The notes: generated from the sequence alone by a model not told the origin. A stretch of DNA of 64,000 bases from Bacillus carboniphilus (GCF_039522365.1 NZ_BAAADJ010000002.1:32140-96139); one strand, 5' to 3'; counted from the first letter of the stretch, positions 25,929 to 35,311 are shown. Numbers and translations are program-made.

Positions 25929-25951
25929 ATACATTCGCCTACTTTTCACTC

Positions 25952-25981
25952 TTTCCATTCTCGAAATAAAACTTATATAAT
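25952..25981 (+). promoter_or_regulatory. Sigma-A-like promoter of the DUF418 gene
   Basis: A perfect TATAAT (25976-25981) lies 18 bp after TTTCCA (25952-25957), about 35 bp before the start codon. It points away from the gerP promoter. Confidence 0.5.
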
Positions 25982-26016
25982 GAAAGATATGAGTTAGATA
26001 GAAAGGTAGTTGAGGG

Positions 26017-27168
26017 ATGGGACAAAGGATAATAGGAGTTGACTTTGCACGAGGAATATCGCTTTTTGGAATATTATTAATTAACATGATGTCTTTTCAT
26101 TCTCCCTATGTCTGGGTGGATTCATACGGATACTGGGAAGGGTCAGGTAACCACATTTTATTTTTATTGATTGAAGTGTTTGTGGGAGCTAGTTTTTATC
26201 CGCTTTTTGCTCTTTTATTTGGCTTCGGAGCCATTAAAATTTTTGAAAAGTCAATGAAGTTGGAACTCAAGCCCAAAGTTACACTTGTTCGAAGGTTTTT
26301 CTTTTTACTAATAATTGGTCTCATTCACGCTCTTTTAATATGGAATGGAGATATTTTAGTTACCTATGCGGTGACAGGATTTATTCTTTTGTTATTGATA
26401 AATTTCTCTCATAGGGCACAGTTAACCATAGGTGTTTTACTTTGGTCACTTCCAAATGTATTACTATTTTTGTTAACTTGGCTCGCATATCGTTTTATGC
26501 CAGAAGACCAGCTAGGTGTTTACGATTATGAACGGGCAGCTGCTAGCCAGTTATATGCAGATGGAGGTTTCTGGGAAATTACAAAATTAAGAGTGGATGA
26601 ATGGCTTTATATCAATGGTGCAGGAGGAATCCTGATTGTATTATTTTCCGTTCTACCTATGGTCTTATTTGGAGCAGCCATGGCAAAGGGAGGCTTTATT
26701 CAAAAGCATTCACCTGGATACTTTATAAAAAAGGGAATTTTACTTTTAGCCATTGGCCTTTTTATCAAGGTCTTACCTTTATTGACAAGCTACGAATATC
26801 CATTTATTTTATTGAAAAATCAAATCGGGGGACCTATCGTAGCCATTGCCTATTTTTTCATATGCTTAGGAGTAGTGAAAGGAAATCAGCTAGGTGTCTT
26901 ACAGGAAGCGATTGTTCGGGCAGGAAAATTATCTATAACTCTATATTTAACTCAATCTATAGTCTGTACCTTTATTTTTTATGGGTACGGATTAGGGTTG
27001 TATGGAAAAGTAGAACTGTGGGAAGGCACTATTCTTGCTCTCGCTATATATTGTGTACAACTAGTATTTAGTTACTTCTGGTTTAAGAAGTACAAGACAG
27101 GACCTGTGGAATGGCTATGGCGGTGGTTTACTTATAAAGAAAAACCAGATTTTAAGAAAGGGGAGTGA
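26017..27168 (+). CDS. DUF418 family membrane protein
   Basis: This 383-residue polytopic membrane protein of the DUF418 (YeiB-like) family begins GVDFARGISLFGILLINMMSF, the usual family opening. It has about nine or ten hydrophobic helices and the C-terminal QSIVCTFIFYGYGLGLYG segment that defines DUF418. Related families are acyltransferase-like membrane proteins, but no activity is established. The next gene starts 7 bp later, so the two are probably co-transcribed. Confidence 0.85.
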   Translation: MGQRIIGVDFARGISLFGILLINMMSFHSPYVWVDSYGYWEGSGNHILFLLIEVFVGASFYPLFALLFGFGAIKIFEKSMKLELKPKVTLVRRFFFLLIIGLIHALLIWNGDILVTYAVTGFILLLLINFSHRAQLTIGVLLWSLPNVLLFLLTWLAYRFMPEDQLGVYDYERAAASQLYADGGFWEITKLRVDEWLYINGAGGILIVLFSVLPMVLFGAAMAKGGFIQKHSPGYFIKKGILLLAIGLFIKVLPLLTSYEYPFILLKNQIGGPIVAIAYFFICLGVVKGNQLGVLQEAIVRAGKLSITLYLTQSIVCTFIFYGYGLGLYGKVELWEGTILALAIYCVQLVFSYFWFKKYKTGPVEWLWRWFTYKEKPDFKKGE

Positions 27169-27175
27169 TTGTAGA

Positions 27176-27679
27176 ATGAAGAAAATCCTGATCATTGGAT
27201 CTGGAGGAGCGGGAAAATCCACTTTAGCTAAAAAGCTGGGAGAACTACTACATTTTCCTGTTTATCATTTAGATTCAATCTTCTGGAAGGAAAACTGGAC
27301 ACCGTCTAATCGAGAGGAATTTAGGCAGAATATCCGGTCTGTGATGGAGAAGGAAGAATGGATTTTAGATGGGAATTTCGGTTCTACACTTGATATGAGG
27401 CTTAAACACTGTGATACGGTTGTCTTTTTGGACTATCCATCCCTTACTTGTGTATACGGTGTGGTAAAGAGAAGAATACAATATAATGGAAAGACACGCC
27501 CTGATATGGGGGAGAATTGTAAAGAAAAGCTGGATTGGGAGTTTTTGAAATGGGTGTACACATACCGAAAGAAAAAAGCGCCTGAAATCAGAAAAAAACT
27601 TTCAGAGTTAACAAATGTAAAGGTTATCACACTACAATCTAGAAAAGAAACAAAGCGCTTCTTACAAAGCCTTTCATGA
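27176..27679 (+). CDS. P-loop kinase-like protein (FlaR/adenylate-kinase-related)
   Basis: This 167-residue P-loop NTPase has Walker A GSGGAGKST near residue 8, the kinase-like YHLDSIFW and WILDGNFGSTLDMRL motifs, FLDYP for the Walker B strand, and a lid-like RRxxYNGKTRPDM region. Proteins of this kind are often labelled DNA topology modulation protein FlaR or adenylate kinase. The substrate is not established. Confidence 0.75.
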   Translation: MKKILIIGSGGAGKSTLAKKLGELLHFPVYHLDSIFWKENWTPSNREEFRQNIRSVMEKEEWILDGNFGSTLDMRLKHCDTVVFLDYPSLTCVYGVVKRRIQYNGKTRPDMGENCKEKLDWEFLKWVYTYRKKKAPEIRKKLSELTNVKVITLQSRKETKRFLQSLS

Positions 27680-27738
27680 CAAGTGAGTAGGAGCCTATTG
27701 AATACCATAAAATACAGATCAAAATGGAGGAAACCTTT

Positions 27739-28647
27739 ATGAAATTCGTAACAGCAGTGAAAAATCAAGTAGAGTTTGTCGGTGTTATTGTGGAAGGACA
27801 GGAACTTATTTTTAACTTACATACGATTGATGAAGCAAGGGGTACTAAGAAAACCCCCAATCATTTAATAGATTGCATTGAACAAGGAGAAGCTTTTGTT
27901 CAACATGTGAAGGATTGCATTTCATGGGTTGAAAGCCAAGATCAGACCGGAACCTTTGTTTATCCAATTTCGGAAGTTAAACTACTTGCTCCCATTCCAC
28001 GCCCTTCCAAAAATATTTTTTGTATCGGGAAGAACTATGTGGAGCATGCTTTAGAAATGGGAACAAAAGAGGATATTCCTGAACATGTTATGGTTTTTAC
28101 AAAACCCCCAACTAGTGTGATTGGACACAATGATCCGATTGATTTACATAGTCAGGTAACCTCGGCTCTTGATTATGAAGGAGAATTAGCTGTTATTATT
28201 GGGAAAAAAGGCAAAAACATCTCAAGGGAAGAGGCCGACCAATACATATTTGGATATACCATTATCAATGATGTGACAGCTAGGGATATGCAATCTAGAC
28301 ATAAACAATTCTTTATGGGTAAAAGTCTAGATACTTCTTGTCCAATGGGACCATGGATCGTCCATCATTCAGGTGTAGATAACCCTAGTAACCTTCAAAT
28401 TACAACGAAAGTGAACGAAGAAACGAGACAAGATTCAAGCACAAAGCATCTCATTTTTCCAATCGATGAATTAATTAGCACGCTTTCACAAGGTCGAACA
28501 TTAGAACCTGGAGATATCATTGCAACTGGTACTCCTAAAGGTGTAGGTAAAGGATTTAATCCACCACGCTTCTTGAAAGCAGGAGATGTTGTGGAAATCA
28601 CAGTTGAAGGAATTGGAACTTTAACGAATCGAGTAGAGGATTTATAA
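27739..28647 (+). CDS. yisK: Fumarylacetoacetate hydrolase family protein (YisK-like)
   Basis: This 302-residue FAH-family enzyme has the catalytic domain from about residue 90. It has FCIGKNYVEHA, metal-binding Glu residues in ALDYEGELAVIIG, the Asp in TIINDVTARDMQ, and GTPKGVGKG. Members are hydratases, decarboxylases or C-C hydrolases; B. subtilis YisK is an oxaloacetate decarboxylase-type member linked to Mbl. I start at ATG 27739 behind GGAGGA. Position between gerP and asnO matches yisK of B. subtilis. Confidence 0.85.
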   Translation: MKFVTAVKNQVEFVGVIVEGQELIFNLHTIDEARGTKKTPNHLIDCIEQGEAFVQHVKDCISWVESQDQTGTFVYPISEVKLLAPIPRPSKNIFCIGKNYVEHALEMGTKEDIPEHVMVFTKPPTSVIGHNDPIDLHSQVTSALDYEGELAVIIGKKGKNISREEADQYIFGYTIINDVTARDMQSRHKQFFMGKSLDTSCPMGPWIVHHSGVDNPSNLQITTKVNEETRQDSSTKHLIFPIDELISTLSQGRTLEPGDIIATGTPKGVGKGFNPPRFLKAGDVVEITVEGIGTLTNRVEDL

Positions 28648-28662
28648 AATAACAAGAAATAT

Positions 28663-28697
28663 AAAAGGAATGCGCTATTTACAGTGCATTCCTTTTT
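28663..28697 (+). terminator. Terminator after yisK
   Basis: AAAAGGAATGC pairs with GCATTCCTTTTT across a 12-nt loop, 15 bp downstream of the stop. Confidence 0.8.
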
Positions 28698-28741
28698 CTG
28701 GTATTAAACACTTTAATATGCTTGCCGATATAAGTAGAGAG

Positions 28742-28777
28742 TATTTAGTATCTCTTAGCCTAATTAAATACTAAATA
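28742..28777. promoter_or_regulatory. Perfect 10-bp inverted repeat upstream of the FIST-EAL gene
   Basis: TATTTAGTAT (28742-28751) and ATACTAAATA (28768-28777) are perfect complements around a 16-nt spacer, about 95 bp before the start codon. No T run follows, so it is more likely an operator than a terminator. The surrounding 28780-28860 stretch is very AT-rich, with several TATAAT-like words. Confidence 0.45.
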
Positions 28778-28872
28778 TAGTTACAAACGGAAATTTTTAT
28801 GATATTTATTAAATTATAATAAAAATGTTATATATATAGTTCGTATTAGCTTTGAAGGTGTGGTGACGTCGC

Positions 28873-31782
28873 GTGAAATCTTTCAATCTATTATTCCAAT
28901 CCGAAGAGTTGTTTATTCAATTTGTAAAAAAGCACGAATTAAATGAGTATCCGAATGTACTAGTGTCTGTATTTTGTGGAAAAGTGTATGAAACAACGAT
29001 TGAGAAAGTGGCAAACATCATCCAAACCCACATCCCTCGTGCTGCTGTAATCGGATGTACAACAGATGGCGAAATAATGGGAGGTACCCACACATCAGAG
29101 GAAATTGTTATTTCCTTTACGGTTTTTGAGAAAACAGAAGTGAAATCTTTTTCCATAAAAGATATCAATAAATTTAACGCTAAATTTTTGGGTGAGGATA
29201 TAGGAATGTCCCATACCACTATTGATACAAAAGCGATTATCATTTTATCTTCCCATGATGCAAATGAAAGTACATTGTTCATAGAAGGAATTCAAAAAGT
29301 GGCTCCTAATACTGAAGTTGCAGGAGGATTGGCAGGAGATAACGGTCACTATAAGAAACAATTGGTCTTTGATGGAAAACAAATCATTGAAAACGGGATT
29401 GTTGGTGTTGTATTAGATTCACAAGTACTTCAAGCACACACTGGATACCATTCGAAGTGGAAGGAAGTAGGAAGACCCTTCCTTATTACGAAAGCATCGG
29501 GAAATATTGTTTATTCCATTGAGCAAAAGAAACCTTTGCAGATTTTAAAGCAGTATCTTGGACAAGGTTTTATTAGCCGTCTTCCTATTTCTAGTGCAGA
29601 GTTTCCTTTTGTATTAAAAAATAGCATGGAGAAGCGCCCCATTTTTATTCGAAAAGTAGAGGAAAATGGAGCTATCCAACTTAGTGAGGAAGTTACAGAG
29701 GGAGATGAACTCACGTTTGCGTATGCAGATACGGAGACGTTGATTGATCACTCTACAAGAGGACTGAAAAAGCTTGCCAAGAAATCAGTGGAATCCATTT
29801 TTGTGTTCCCATGTATGTCAAGGCGAAGGTTTTTCTCTGATTTCACTAACTATGAACTGAGAATTCTTGAACAAATTGCACCTTCCGTTGGCTTTTTCTG
29901 TTATGGTGAAATCGTTAAAAAAGACCAAAATCTTCTAATAGAAGGCAATGCCATGACTTACCTTGCTTTGAGTGAGTCGAAAGGGTCGAAGGAAGTTCCG
30001 AAGCACATTATTAAATTTAAGGGTACGAATCAAGTGAATACGATGATGGCGTTTACTCAATTGATGGAGGCATCCACAGAAGATTTACGGCAAATGCACG
30101 ATAACGTTCAATTATCGGAGCAATATTATCGTTCCCTTTTTGACCATAATTCAGATGTCGTGTATTCGACAGATCTAAATGGGCGTTTTACTAGTGCAAA
30201 TCCAAGTTTTGAAGAGGTATTTGGTTATGAAAAAAGTGAGTTTCTTGGTAAATCGGCTTTAAAGTTCATTCAAGATAAGGATATCCCGAGGGTAAGAAAC
30301 CATTTTTATCGAACCATGAGGGGAAAAGAACAATTCTATGAGTTAGAAGTTGTTTCAAAGAATGGAAGTACTCATATGCTTCATATAAAGAATATCCCAA
30401 TCATTGTGAATGGTGAAATGGTGGGAGTATATGGGATTGGTCGAGATATCACAGAAAAAATAAGAACGGAAGAAAAAGTCACACACTTAGCACATTTCGA
30501 CCATGAGACAGGGCTTGCAAACCGAACTCTCTTTTCTGAAATGGTAGTAGATCAGATTAAAAAGGCAAAGAAGAAAAAACGCTCTTTAGCGGCAATGTTT
30601 ATAGATATGGATCGCTTTAAAATTATCAATGATAGTCTTGGACATACCGCTGGGGATTATGTTTTAAAAGAGCTAGCCTACCGCATTCAGAATTCATTAC
30701 CAAGAGGTTCGTTCATGGGCCGTTTTGGTGGAGACAAATTTACCGTCTTAATCTCTCAAGATGGTACTGAAAAAGATTATTATGATATCGCCTACCGCAT
30801 ATCTGAGAATATAAAAAAACCCGTTATTTTTGACCAACAGGAGTTCTTTATCAGTTCGAGTATCGGTGTAAGTATGTACCCAACAGATGGAACTGATTCT
30901 GACACACTACTCCGAAATTCTGATGCTGCCATGAACCGTGCAAAGCTAATGGGTGGCAGTCGAATCGTTTTCTTTTCCAGTGAGTTGAATGAAAAGGCGA
31001 TTAAACGGTTGGAAATGGAAAGAGAATTGAGAAAGGCATTAAAGCGGAATGAGTTTCATTTAGTGTTCCAGCCGATTGTCGATCTAAAAACTAATCGGAT
31101 TACCGGTAGTGAAGCTTTGATTCGTTGGGTCCATCCTAGGTATGGAACTGTTGCACCAGGTGTGTTTATCCCAATTGCAGAAGAAACTGGGATTATTAAG
31201 GAAATTGGTGAGTGGGTATTAAAAGAAGCATGTAACCAGAATGCAAATTGGCACAAGCAGGGATATAATGATTTGACTATTTCTGTTAATGTTTCTGCTC
31301 ACCAGCTACTTGACCCTGCCTTCGTTCTGCAAGTTGATCGTGCTATTGAAGAATCAGGGCTTTCACCAGAGTTCTTATATTTAGAATTAACCGAAAGCGT
31401 AATGATTGGTAATCTAGATTATTGCCTGCGAGTTATGAATGAGTTGCAGCATATGGGCATTAACATCTCTATCGATGATTTTGGCACGGGGTATTCTTCG
31501 TTAAGTTATATTAAAACCTTACCGGCTAACCGTTTGAAAATTGATAAATCCTTCATCGATCATCTATCAAGAAACGCACCAGATTTAGCAGTGGTCCAAG
31601 CGGTTATCATGATGGGGAACGGACTAAATATGAATGTAGTGGCAGAAGGCGTCGAAACAAAAGAGCAGGCCTCTGTACTACTAGATTTACAATGTGAGTA
31701 TGTACAAGGCTACTACTTTAGCCGTCCATTGCAAAAAGAGGATTTTGAAAAGCAATTACCGACTCAGTTTTTGACGGTTTAG
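28873..31782 (+). CDS. FIST-PAS-GGDEF(degenerate)-EAL signalling protein
   Basis: This 969-residue cytoplasmic sensor is predicted to adjust cyclic di-GMP. Domains in order are FIST N (about 20-210), FIST C (about 220-365), PAS (about 415-530), GGDEF (about 540-700) and EAL (about 710-960). The GGDEF motif reads GGDKF at residues 619-623, with Lys in place of the Glu needed for cyclase activity. The EAL domain keeps EAL at 747-749, DDFGTGYSSL at 868, KIDKSFI and VVAEGVET, so phosphodiesterase activity is expected. FIST domains sense small ligands, possibly amino acids. GTG 28873 follows AAGGTGTGG. It is monocistronic. Confidence 0.88.
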   Translation: MKSFNLLFQSEELFIQFVKKHELNEYPNVLVSVFCGKVYETTIEKVANIIQTHIPRAAVIGCTTDGEIMGGTHTSEEIVISFTVFEKTEVKSFSIKDINKFNAKFLGEDIGMSHTTIDTKAIIILSSHDANESTLFIEGIQKVAPNTEVAGGLAGDNGHYKKQLVFDGKQIIENGIVGVVLDSQVLQAHTGYHSKWKEVGRPFLITKASGNIVYSIEQKKPLQILKQYLGQGFISRLPISSAEFPFVLKNSMEKRPIFIRKVEENGAIQLSEEVTEGDELTFAYADTETLIDHSTRGLKKLAKKSVESIFVFPCMSRRRFFSDFTNYELRILEQIAPSVGFFCYGEIVKKDQNLLIEGNAMTYLALSESKGSKEVPKHIIKFKGTNQVNTMMAFTQLMEASTEDLRQMHDNVQLSEQYYRSLFDHNSDVVYSTDLNGRFTSANPSFEEVFGYEKSEFLGKSALKFIQDKDIPRVRNHFYRTMRGKEQFYELEVVSKNGSTHMLHIKNIPIIVNGEMVGVYGIGRDITEKIRTEEKVTHLAHFDHETGLANRTLFSEMVVDQIKKAKKKKRSLAAMFIDMDRFKIINDSLGHTAGDYVLKELAYRIQNSLPRGSFMGRFGGDKFTVLISQDGTEKDYYDIAYRISENIKKPVIFDQQEFFISSSIGVSMYPTDGTDSDTLLRNSDAAMNRAKLMGGSRIVFFSSELNEKAIKRLEMERELRKALKRNEFHLVFQPIVDLKTNRITGSEALIRWVHPRYGTVAPGVFIPIAEETGIIKEIGEWVLKEACNQNANWHKQGYNDLTISVNVSAHQLLDPAFVLQVDRAIEESGLSPEFLYLELTESVMIGNLDYCLRVMNELQHMGINISIDDFGTGYSSLSYIKTLPANRLKIDKSFIDHLSRNAPDLAVVQAVIMMGNGLNMNVVAEGVETKEQASVLLDLQCEYVQGYYFSRPLQKEDFEKQLPTQFLTV

Positions 31783-31790
31783 TAAGGGAG

Positions 31791-31826
31791 TTCCTTCCTG
31801 GTATTTCAGGGAGGAATCTTTTTTAT
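31791..31826 (+). terminator. Terminator after the FIST-EAL gene
   Basis: TTCCTTCCTG pairs with CAGGGAGGAA (one G-T pair) around GTATTT, followed by TCTTTTTTATTT. Confidence 0.8.
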
Positions 31827-31924
31827 TTGTTTGGGATTGAGCAGGTAGTGCCGGTTTGGGAAAAGGAGGATTGCAAACGGGAACTAGAGCCAGAGAGTAG
31901 TGACATTCACAGAAAAAGAATATA

Positions 31925-31960
31925 AAAACGGGCAATGTCCGATACAACAGTGCCCGTTTC
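31925..31960 (-). terminator. Terminator of yisN (minus strand)
   Basis: AAACGGGCA at 31926-31934 pairs with TGCCCGTTT at 31951-31959; on the minus strand the stem is followed by a run of T residues. It lies 11 bp beyond the yisN stop. Confidence 0.7.
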
Positions 31961-31970
31961 CTCTTTTAAA

Positions 31971-32528
31971 TTAAGCAATTTTCTCAATGACAACTCGTTT
32001 TCCGGTGCTCAAGGTAAACTCAAAACGGTCATTTACCCGTTTAAAATATTCGAAATGATGCTGCACTGCACAAATGACTTCCCCGTTATCAAAAATCATC
32101 ATATTGACCCCAGTTTGGTTTCTTTTTTCTTTGAGAAAAGACAAATGGTTATGACAATAAATACAATCATACACGGAGAATTCCATTGAATTTAGTGTCA
32201 TCACGAACTGAAGAAAGGCATCTTCATGCAAATCCTCCAATAATCTTTCTAGGGAATATACTAAATTCTTTCTGATTCGTATTTTGGTCGTGTCACTTAG
32301 ATGAAACATTTCGTTTGCTATTTTTATTTTATCAGACTCAATGAGTTTTCCTTTTCGCCACCGGTGATTATGGAAAACCTCCACATCTTGGAACAAAAAG
32401 TCTTCAAGAAGTGAGGCCTCTTCACTTTCGTCATCAAAGAAGACCCACTGTTCGTTAATATATTCTAAGGTACCTTCCGAAAAGGATCTTGATTGATGCT
32501 CAAATATTTTATAGCGACTTACATCCAT
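31971..32528 (-). CDS. yisN: Uncharacterised protein, positional equivalent of YisN
   Basis: This 185-residue soluble protein of unknown function, probably of the DUF2777 family, is transcribed divergently from asnO just as yisN is in B. subtilis. It contains a CxxC pair (DCIYCHNH, about residue 121), which could bind metal, and a conserved-looking NGEVICAVQHHFEY segment. No signal peptide or membrane helix is seen. The name rests on gene order and weak recollection of the family. Confidence 0.55.
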   Translation of the reverse strand: MDVSRYKIFEHQSRSFSEGTLEYINEQWVFFDDESEEASLLEDFLFQDVEVFHNHRWRKGKLIESDKIKIANEMFHLSDTTKIRIRKNLVYSLERLLEDLHEDAFLQFVMTLNSMEFSVYDCIYCHNHLSFLKEKRNQTGVNMMIFDNGEVICAVQHHFEYFKRVNDRFEFTLSTGKRVVIEKIA

Positions 32529-32667
32529 ATGCTCCTGCGACCTCCATGTTGAAAAAGTTCCTATAAGCTTTTTATATAAAATATTCTCTATTTACTTTTT
32601 TGACGAACCTAACCTCTTTTAAACCATACCACTTGAAAATGGACGATGAACGCTTCATTTATCAAAG

Positions 32668-32675
32668 CATACAAT
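32668..32675 (+). promoter_or_regulatory. Sigma-E-like -10 element before asnO
   Basis: CATACAAT matches the sigma-E -10 consensus, 58 bp before the asnO start. The -35 region is poor. B. subtilis asnO is known to be expressed during sporulation, which makes the site plausible. Confidence 0.35.
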
Positions 32676-32732
32676 AAACACACACGTAGGCCCATGATAG
32701 TTGTTTTACCTTACAGAAAGGATGATTGTAAT

Positions 32733-34580
32733 ATGTGTGGTATTGCTGGTTGGGTGAATTTTAAACAGAACTTATCGAATCAATCTGATGTTATTCAGGC
32801 CATGACGAGAACGTTATCGAAAAGAGGTCCTGATGATTCAAATGTTATGTTGAACCCTTCTGTTTTGTTCGGGCATAAAAGACTAGTGGTGGTTGACCCC
32901 GTAGGTGGAAAACAACCAATGTCGATTGAACATTATGGTCAAAGATATACCATTTGTTATAATGGAGAGCTTTATAATACAGAAGATCTCCGAAAAGAGT
33001 TACTACTTAAAGGATATTCGTTCAAAGGACATTCTGACACAGAAGTTCTACTGACTGCTTACATTGAATGGAAAGAAAAATGTGTAGAATTATTAAACGG
33101 GATATTTGCCTTTGCTGTTTGGGATGAAAAAGAACAGAAGGTATTTATTGGTCGAGACCGACTAGGAGTGAAGCCTTTATTCTATTCAGAAAAAAATGGC
33201 GGACTCATGTTTGCTTCTGAACTGAAAGCCTTATTAGCTCATCCTGATATTCAGCCTGTTGTCACGAGAGAAGGGCTAGCTGAAATTTTTGGTCTTGGGC
33301 CATCTCGAACACCTGGCCACGGTATATTCCGTGATATCCAAGAATTGAGACCAGCTCATGCCATGCGGGTATCACGAGAGGGTGTAAAGGTTTGGCGTTA
33401 CTGGAATGTGGAAAGCAAGCCGCATACTGACTCATTAGAAGAAACAACGGAAAAGGTCCGGTATTTATTTACCGATGCTGTTACAAGGCAGCTAGTTTCT
33501 GATGTACCATTATGTACATTCTTATCCGGTGGAGTAGATTCAAGTGCGATTACAGCAATCGCTGCTAACCATTATGCGAAACAGGGCGAACAGCTTCATA
33601 CATTCTCCATAGATTACGAGGGCAATGAGCAGTTTTTTAAAGCCAATGAGTTTCAACCAAATTCTGATGCAGCCTGGATTGAAAAAGTATCCTCAACATA
33701 CAATACCATTCACCATAATTATGTGATTACACAAGAAGAGCTTGTTTCCTATTTAACGGAGGCTGTTCATGTACGGGATCTACCGGGCATGGCGGATATT
33801 GATTCTTCTTTGCTGTGGTTTTGTAAAGAAATCAAAAAAGATTTTGTCGTTGGCTTATCAGGGGAATGTGCCGATGAAATTTTTGGAGGGTATCCTTGGT
33901 TCCATAGAGTAGATGATTTGTCTCGTGAAGGATTTCCATGGATGAGATCAACTGGCTTACGTCAAGGGTTGTTGAAAAATGAATGGCGTCAGAAATTAAA
34001 TTTACAAGATTATGTGATGCAAAGATATAAAGAGACAGTAGCAGAAACTCCTCTACTCGATGGAGAGTCCGGTGAAGAACAAAGAAGAAGAGAGCTATTC
34101 TATCTAAATATGCTCTGGTTTATGACGAATCTTTTGGATCGAAAAGACCGAATGAGTATGGGAGCCAGTCTCGAAGTAAGGGTACCATTTGCTGATCATC
34201 GATTAGTAGAATACGTTTGGAACATTCCGTGGGAAATGAAGATGACGGGGAACCGTGAAAAGGGAATACTAAGAAAAGCATTAGAAGGCGTACTTCCTGA
34301 TGATGTATTGTATCGGAAAAAAAGCCCGTATCCGAAAACTCATCACCCAGCCTATACAAAGGGTGTTCAAGATTGGATGAATACGATTTTGGATGATTCA
34401 GGTTCTCCGTTATATGAGTTCTTTGATGCAGAACAGTTAAAAGAAATTGTAGCAACTGGAGGGAAGTCGTTTAAGGAACCATGGTTTGGGCAATTGATGT
34501 CAGGGCCGCAGCTGTTAGCTCATTTAGCACAGATTCATGTTTGGTTTAAGGATTATGGTGTGAGGGTTAGCGGAGCATAA
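32733..34580 (+). CDS. asnO: Asparagine synthase (glutamine-hydrolysing) AsnO
   Basis: This 615-residue two-domain enzyme makes asparagine from aspartate, glutamine and ATP. The N-terminal class II amidotransferase domain starts MCGIAGW; Cys2 becomes the N-terminal nucleophile, which fixes the start at 32733 and excludes the 29-residue upstream extension of the open frame. The synthetase domain has the pyrophosphate loop SGGVDSS (about residue 270) and LSGECADEIFGGYPW. Length matches AsnO. The divergent yisN neighbour also matches B. subtilis. Confidence 0.93.
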   Translation: MCGIAGWVNFKQNLSNQSDVIQAMTRTLSKRGPDDSNVMLNPSVLFGHKRLVVVDPVGGKQPMSIEHYGQRYTICYNGELYNTEDLRKELLLKGYSFKGHSDTEVLLTAYIEWKEKCVELLNGIFAFAVWDEKEQKVFIGRDRLGVKPLFYSEKNGGLMFASELKALLAHPDIQPVVTREGLAEIFGLGPSRTPGHGIFRDIQELRPAHAMRVSREGVKVWRYWNVESKPHTDSLEETTEKVRYLFTDAVTRQLVSDVPLCTFLSGGVDSSAITAIAANHYAKQGEQLHTFSIDYEGNEQFFKANEFQPNSDAAWIEKVSSTYNTIHHNYVITQEELVSYLTEAVHVRDLPGMADIDSSLLWFCKEIKKDFVVGLSGECADEIFGGYPWFHRVDDLSREGFPWMRSTGLRQGLLKNEWRQKLNLQDYVMQRYKETVAETPLLDGESGEEQRRRELFYLNMLWFMTNLLDRKDRMSMGASLEVRVPFADHRLVEYVWNIPWEMKMTGNREKGILRKALEGVLPDDVLYRKKSPYPKTHHPAYTKGVQDWMNTILDDSGSPLYEFFDAEQLKEIVATGGKSFKEPWFGQLMSGPQLLAHLAQIHVWFKDYGVRVSGA

Positions 34581-34590
34581 GCCTGTTGTT

Positions 34591-35235
34591 AGTCAAATAA
34601 CGGATCTGTTGTCCGCTTGGTCATCAAGCCGGACACAGGGTCCGTTATTTTAATAAAAATGCCGGTTTTCGGGTTTCAAACGGACTCACGTTCCTCTATT
34701 CGCCGTTTTTGAGGTCATTTTGAGCTGATTATTGCCAAATAGCGGATTCTGAGTCCGCTAAACCTATGAAATCCTCTGTTTTTAGTCATATAACGGATCT
34801 CCTGTCCGCTTGGGATTTGAACCGGACACAGGAACCGTTATTTTAATCAAAATGCCGGTTTTCGGGGTTCAAACGGACTCACGTTCCGCTATTCGCCGTT
34901 TTTGAGGTCATTTTGAGTTGATTTTTGCCAAATAGCGGATTCTGAGTCCGCTAAACCTATGAAATCCTCTGTTTTTAGTCATATAACGGATCTCCTGTCC
35001 GCTTGGGATTTGAACCGGACACAGGAACCGTTATTTTAATCAAAATGCCGGTTTTCGGGGTTCAAACGGACTCACGTTCCGCTATTCGCCGTTTTTGAGG
35101 TCACTTTGAGTTGATTTTTGCCAAATAGCGGATCCTCAGTCCGCTAAACCCATGAGACCCCCTGTTTTTAGTCAAATAACGGATCTCCTGTCCGCTTGGC
35201 GCTCGAACTGGACACAGGGTCCGTTATTTTTTTCT
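34591..35235. repeat. 193-bp tandem repeat array carrying terminator hairpins
   Basis: Units start at 34591, 34784 and 34977 (exactly 193 bp each), with a 62-bp partial fourth copy at 35170. Each unit opens with an ATAACGGA...CCGTTAT hairpin. In unit 1 it is a strong asnO terminator: AATAACGGA pairs with TCCGTTATT, with TGTCCG/CGGACA inside, spanning 34596-34649. A second conserved hairpin is TAGCGGA/TCCGCTA with variable loops. Units 2 and 3 are nearly identical. The final partial copy ends with the hairpin plus TTTTTTT. The array fills most of the asnO-M42 peptidase gap and no gene is seen in it. Confidence 0.93.
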
Positions 35236-35302
35236 GCCCCCCCCATGTATCGGCAACAGTCATTCAAATTGGACAACTTTCCCAATGTTGGTGGGCAAGT
35301 TG

Positions 35303-35311
35303 TGATATAAT
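35303..35311 (+). promoter_or_regulatory. Extended -10 promoter of the M42 peptidase gene
   Basis: TGATATAAT is an extended -10 element with a perfect TATAAT, 33 bp before the GTG start. No good -35 is visible, which is usual for extended -10 promoters. Confidence 0.5.

Noticed and set aside
32646..32732. 29-residue N-terminal extension of AsnO
   Set aside because: The amidotransferase domain needs Cys directly after the initiator Met, so the start must be 32733.
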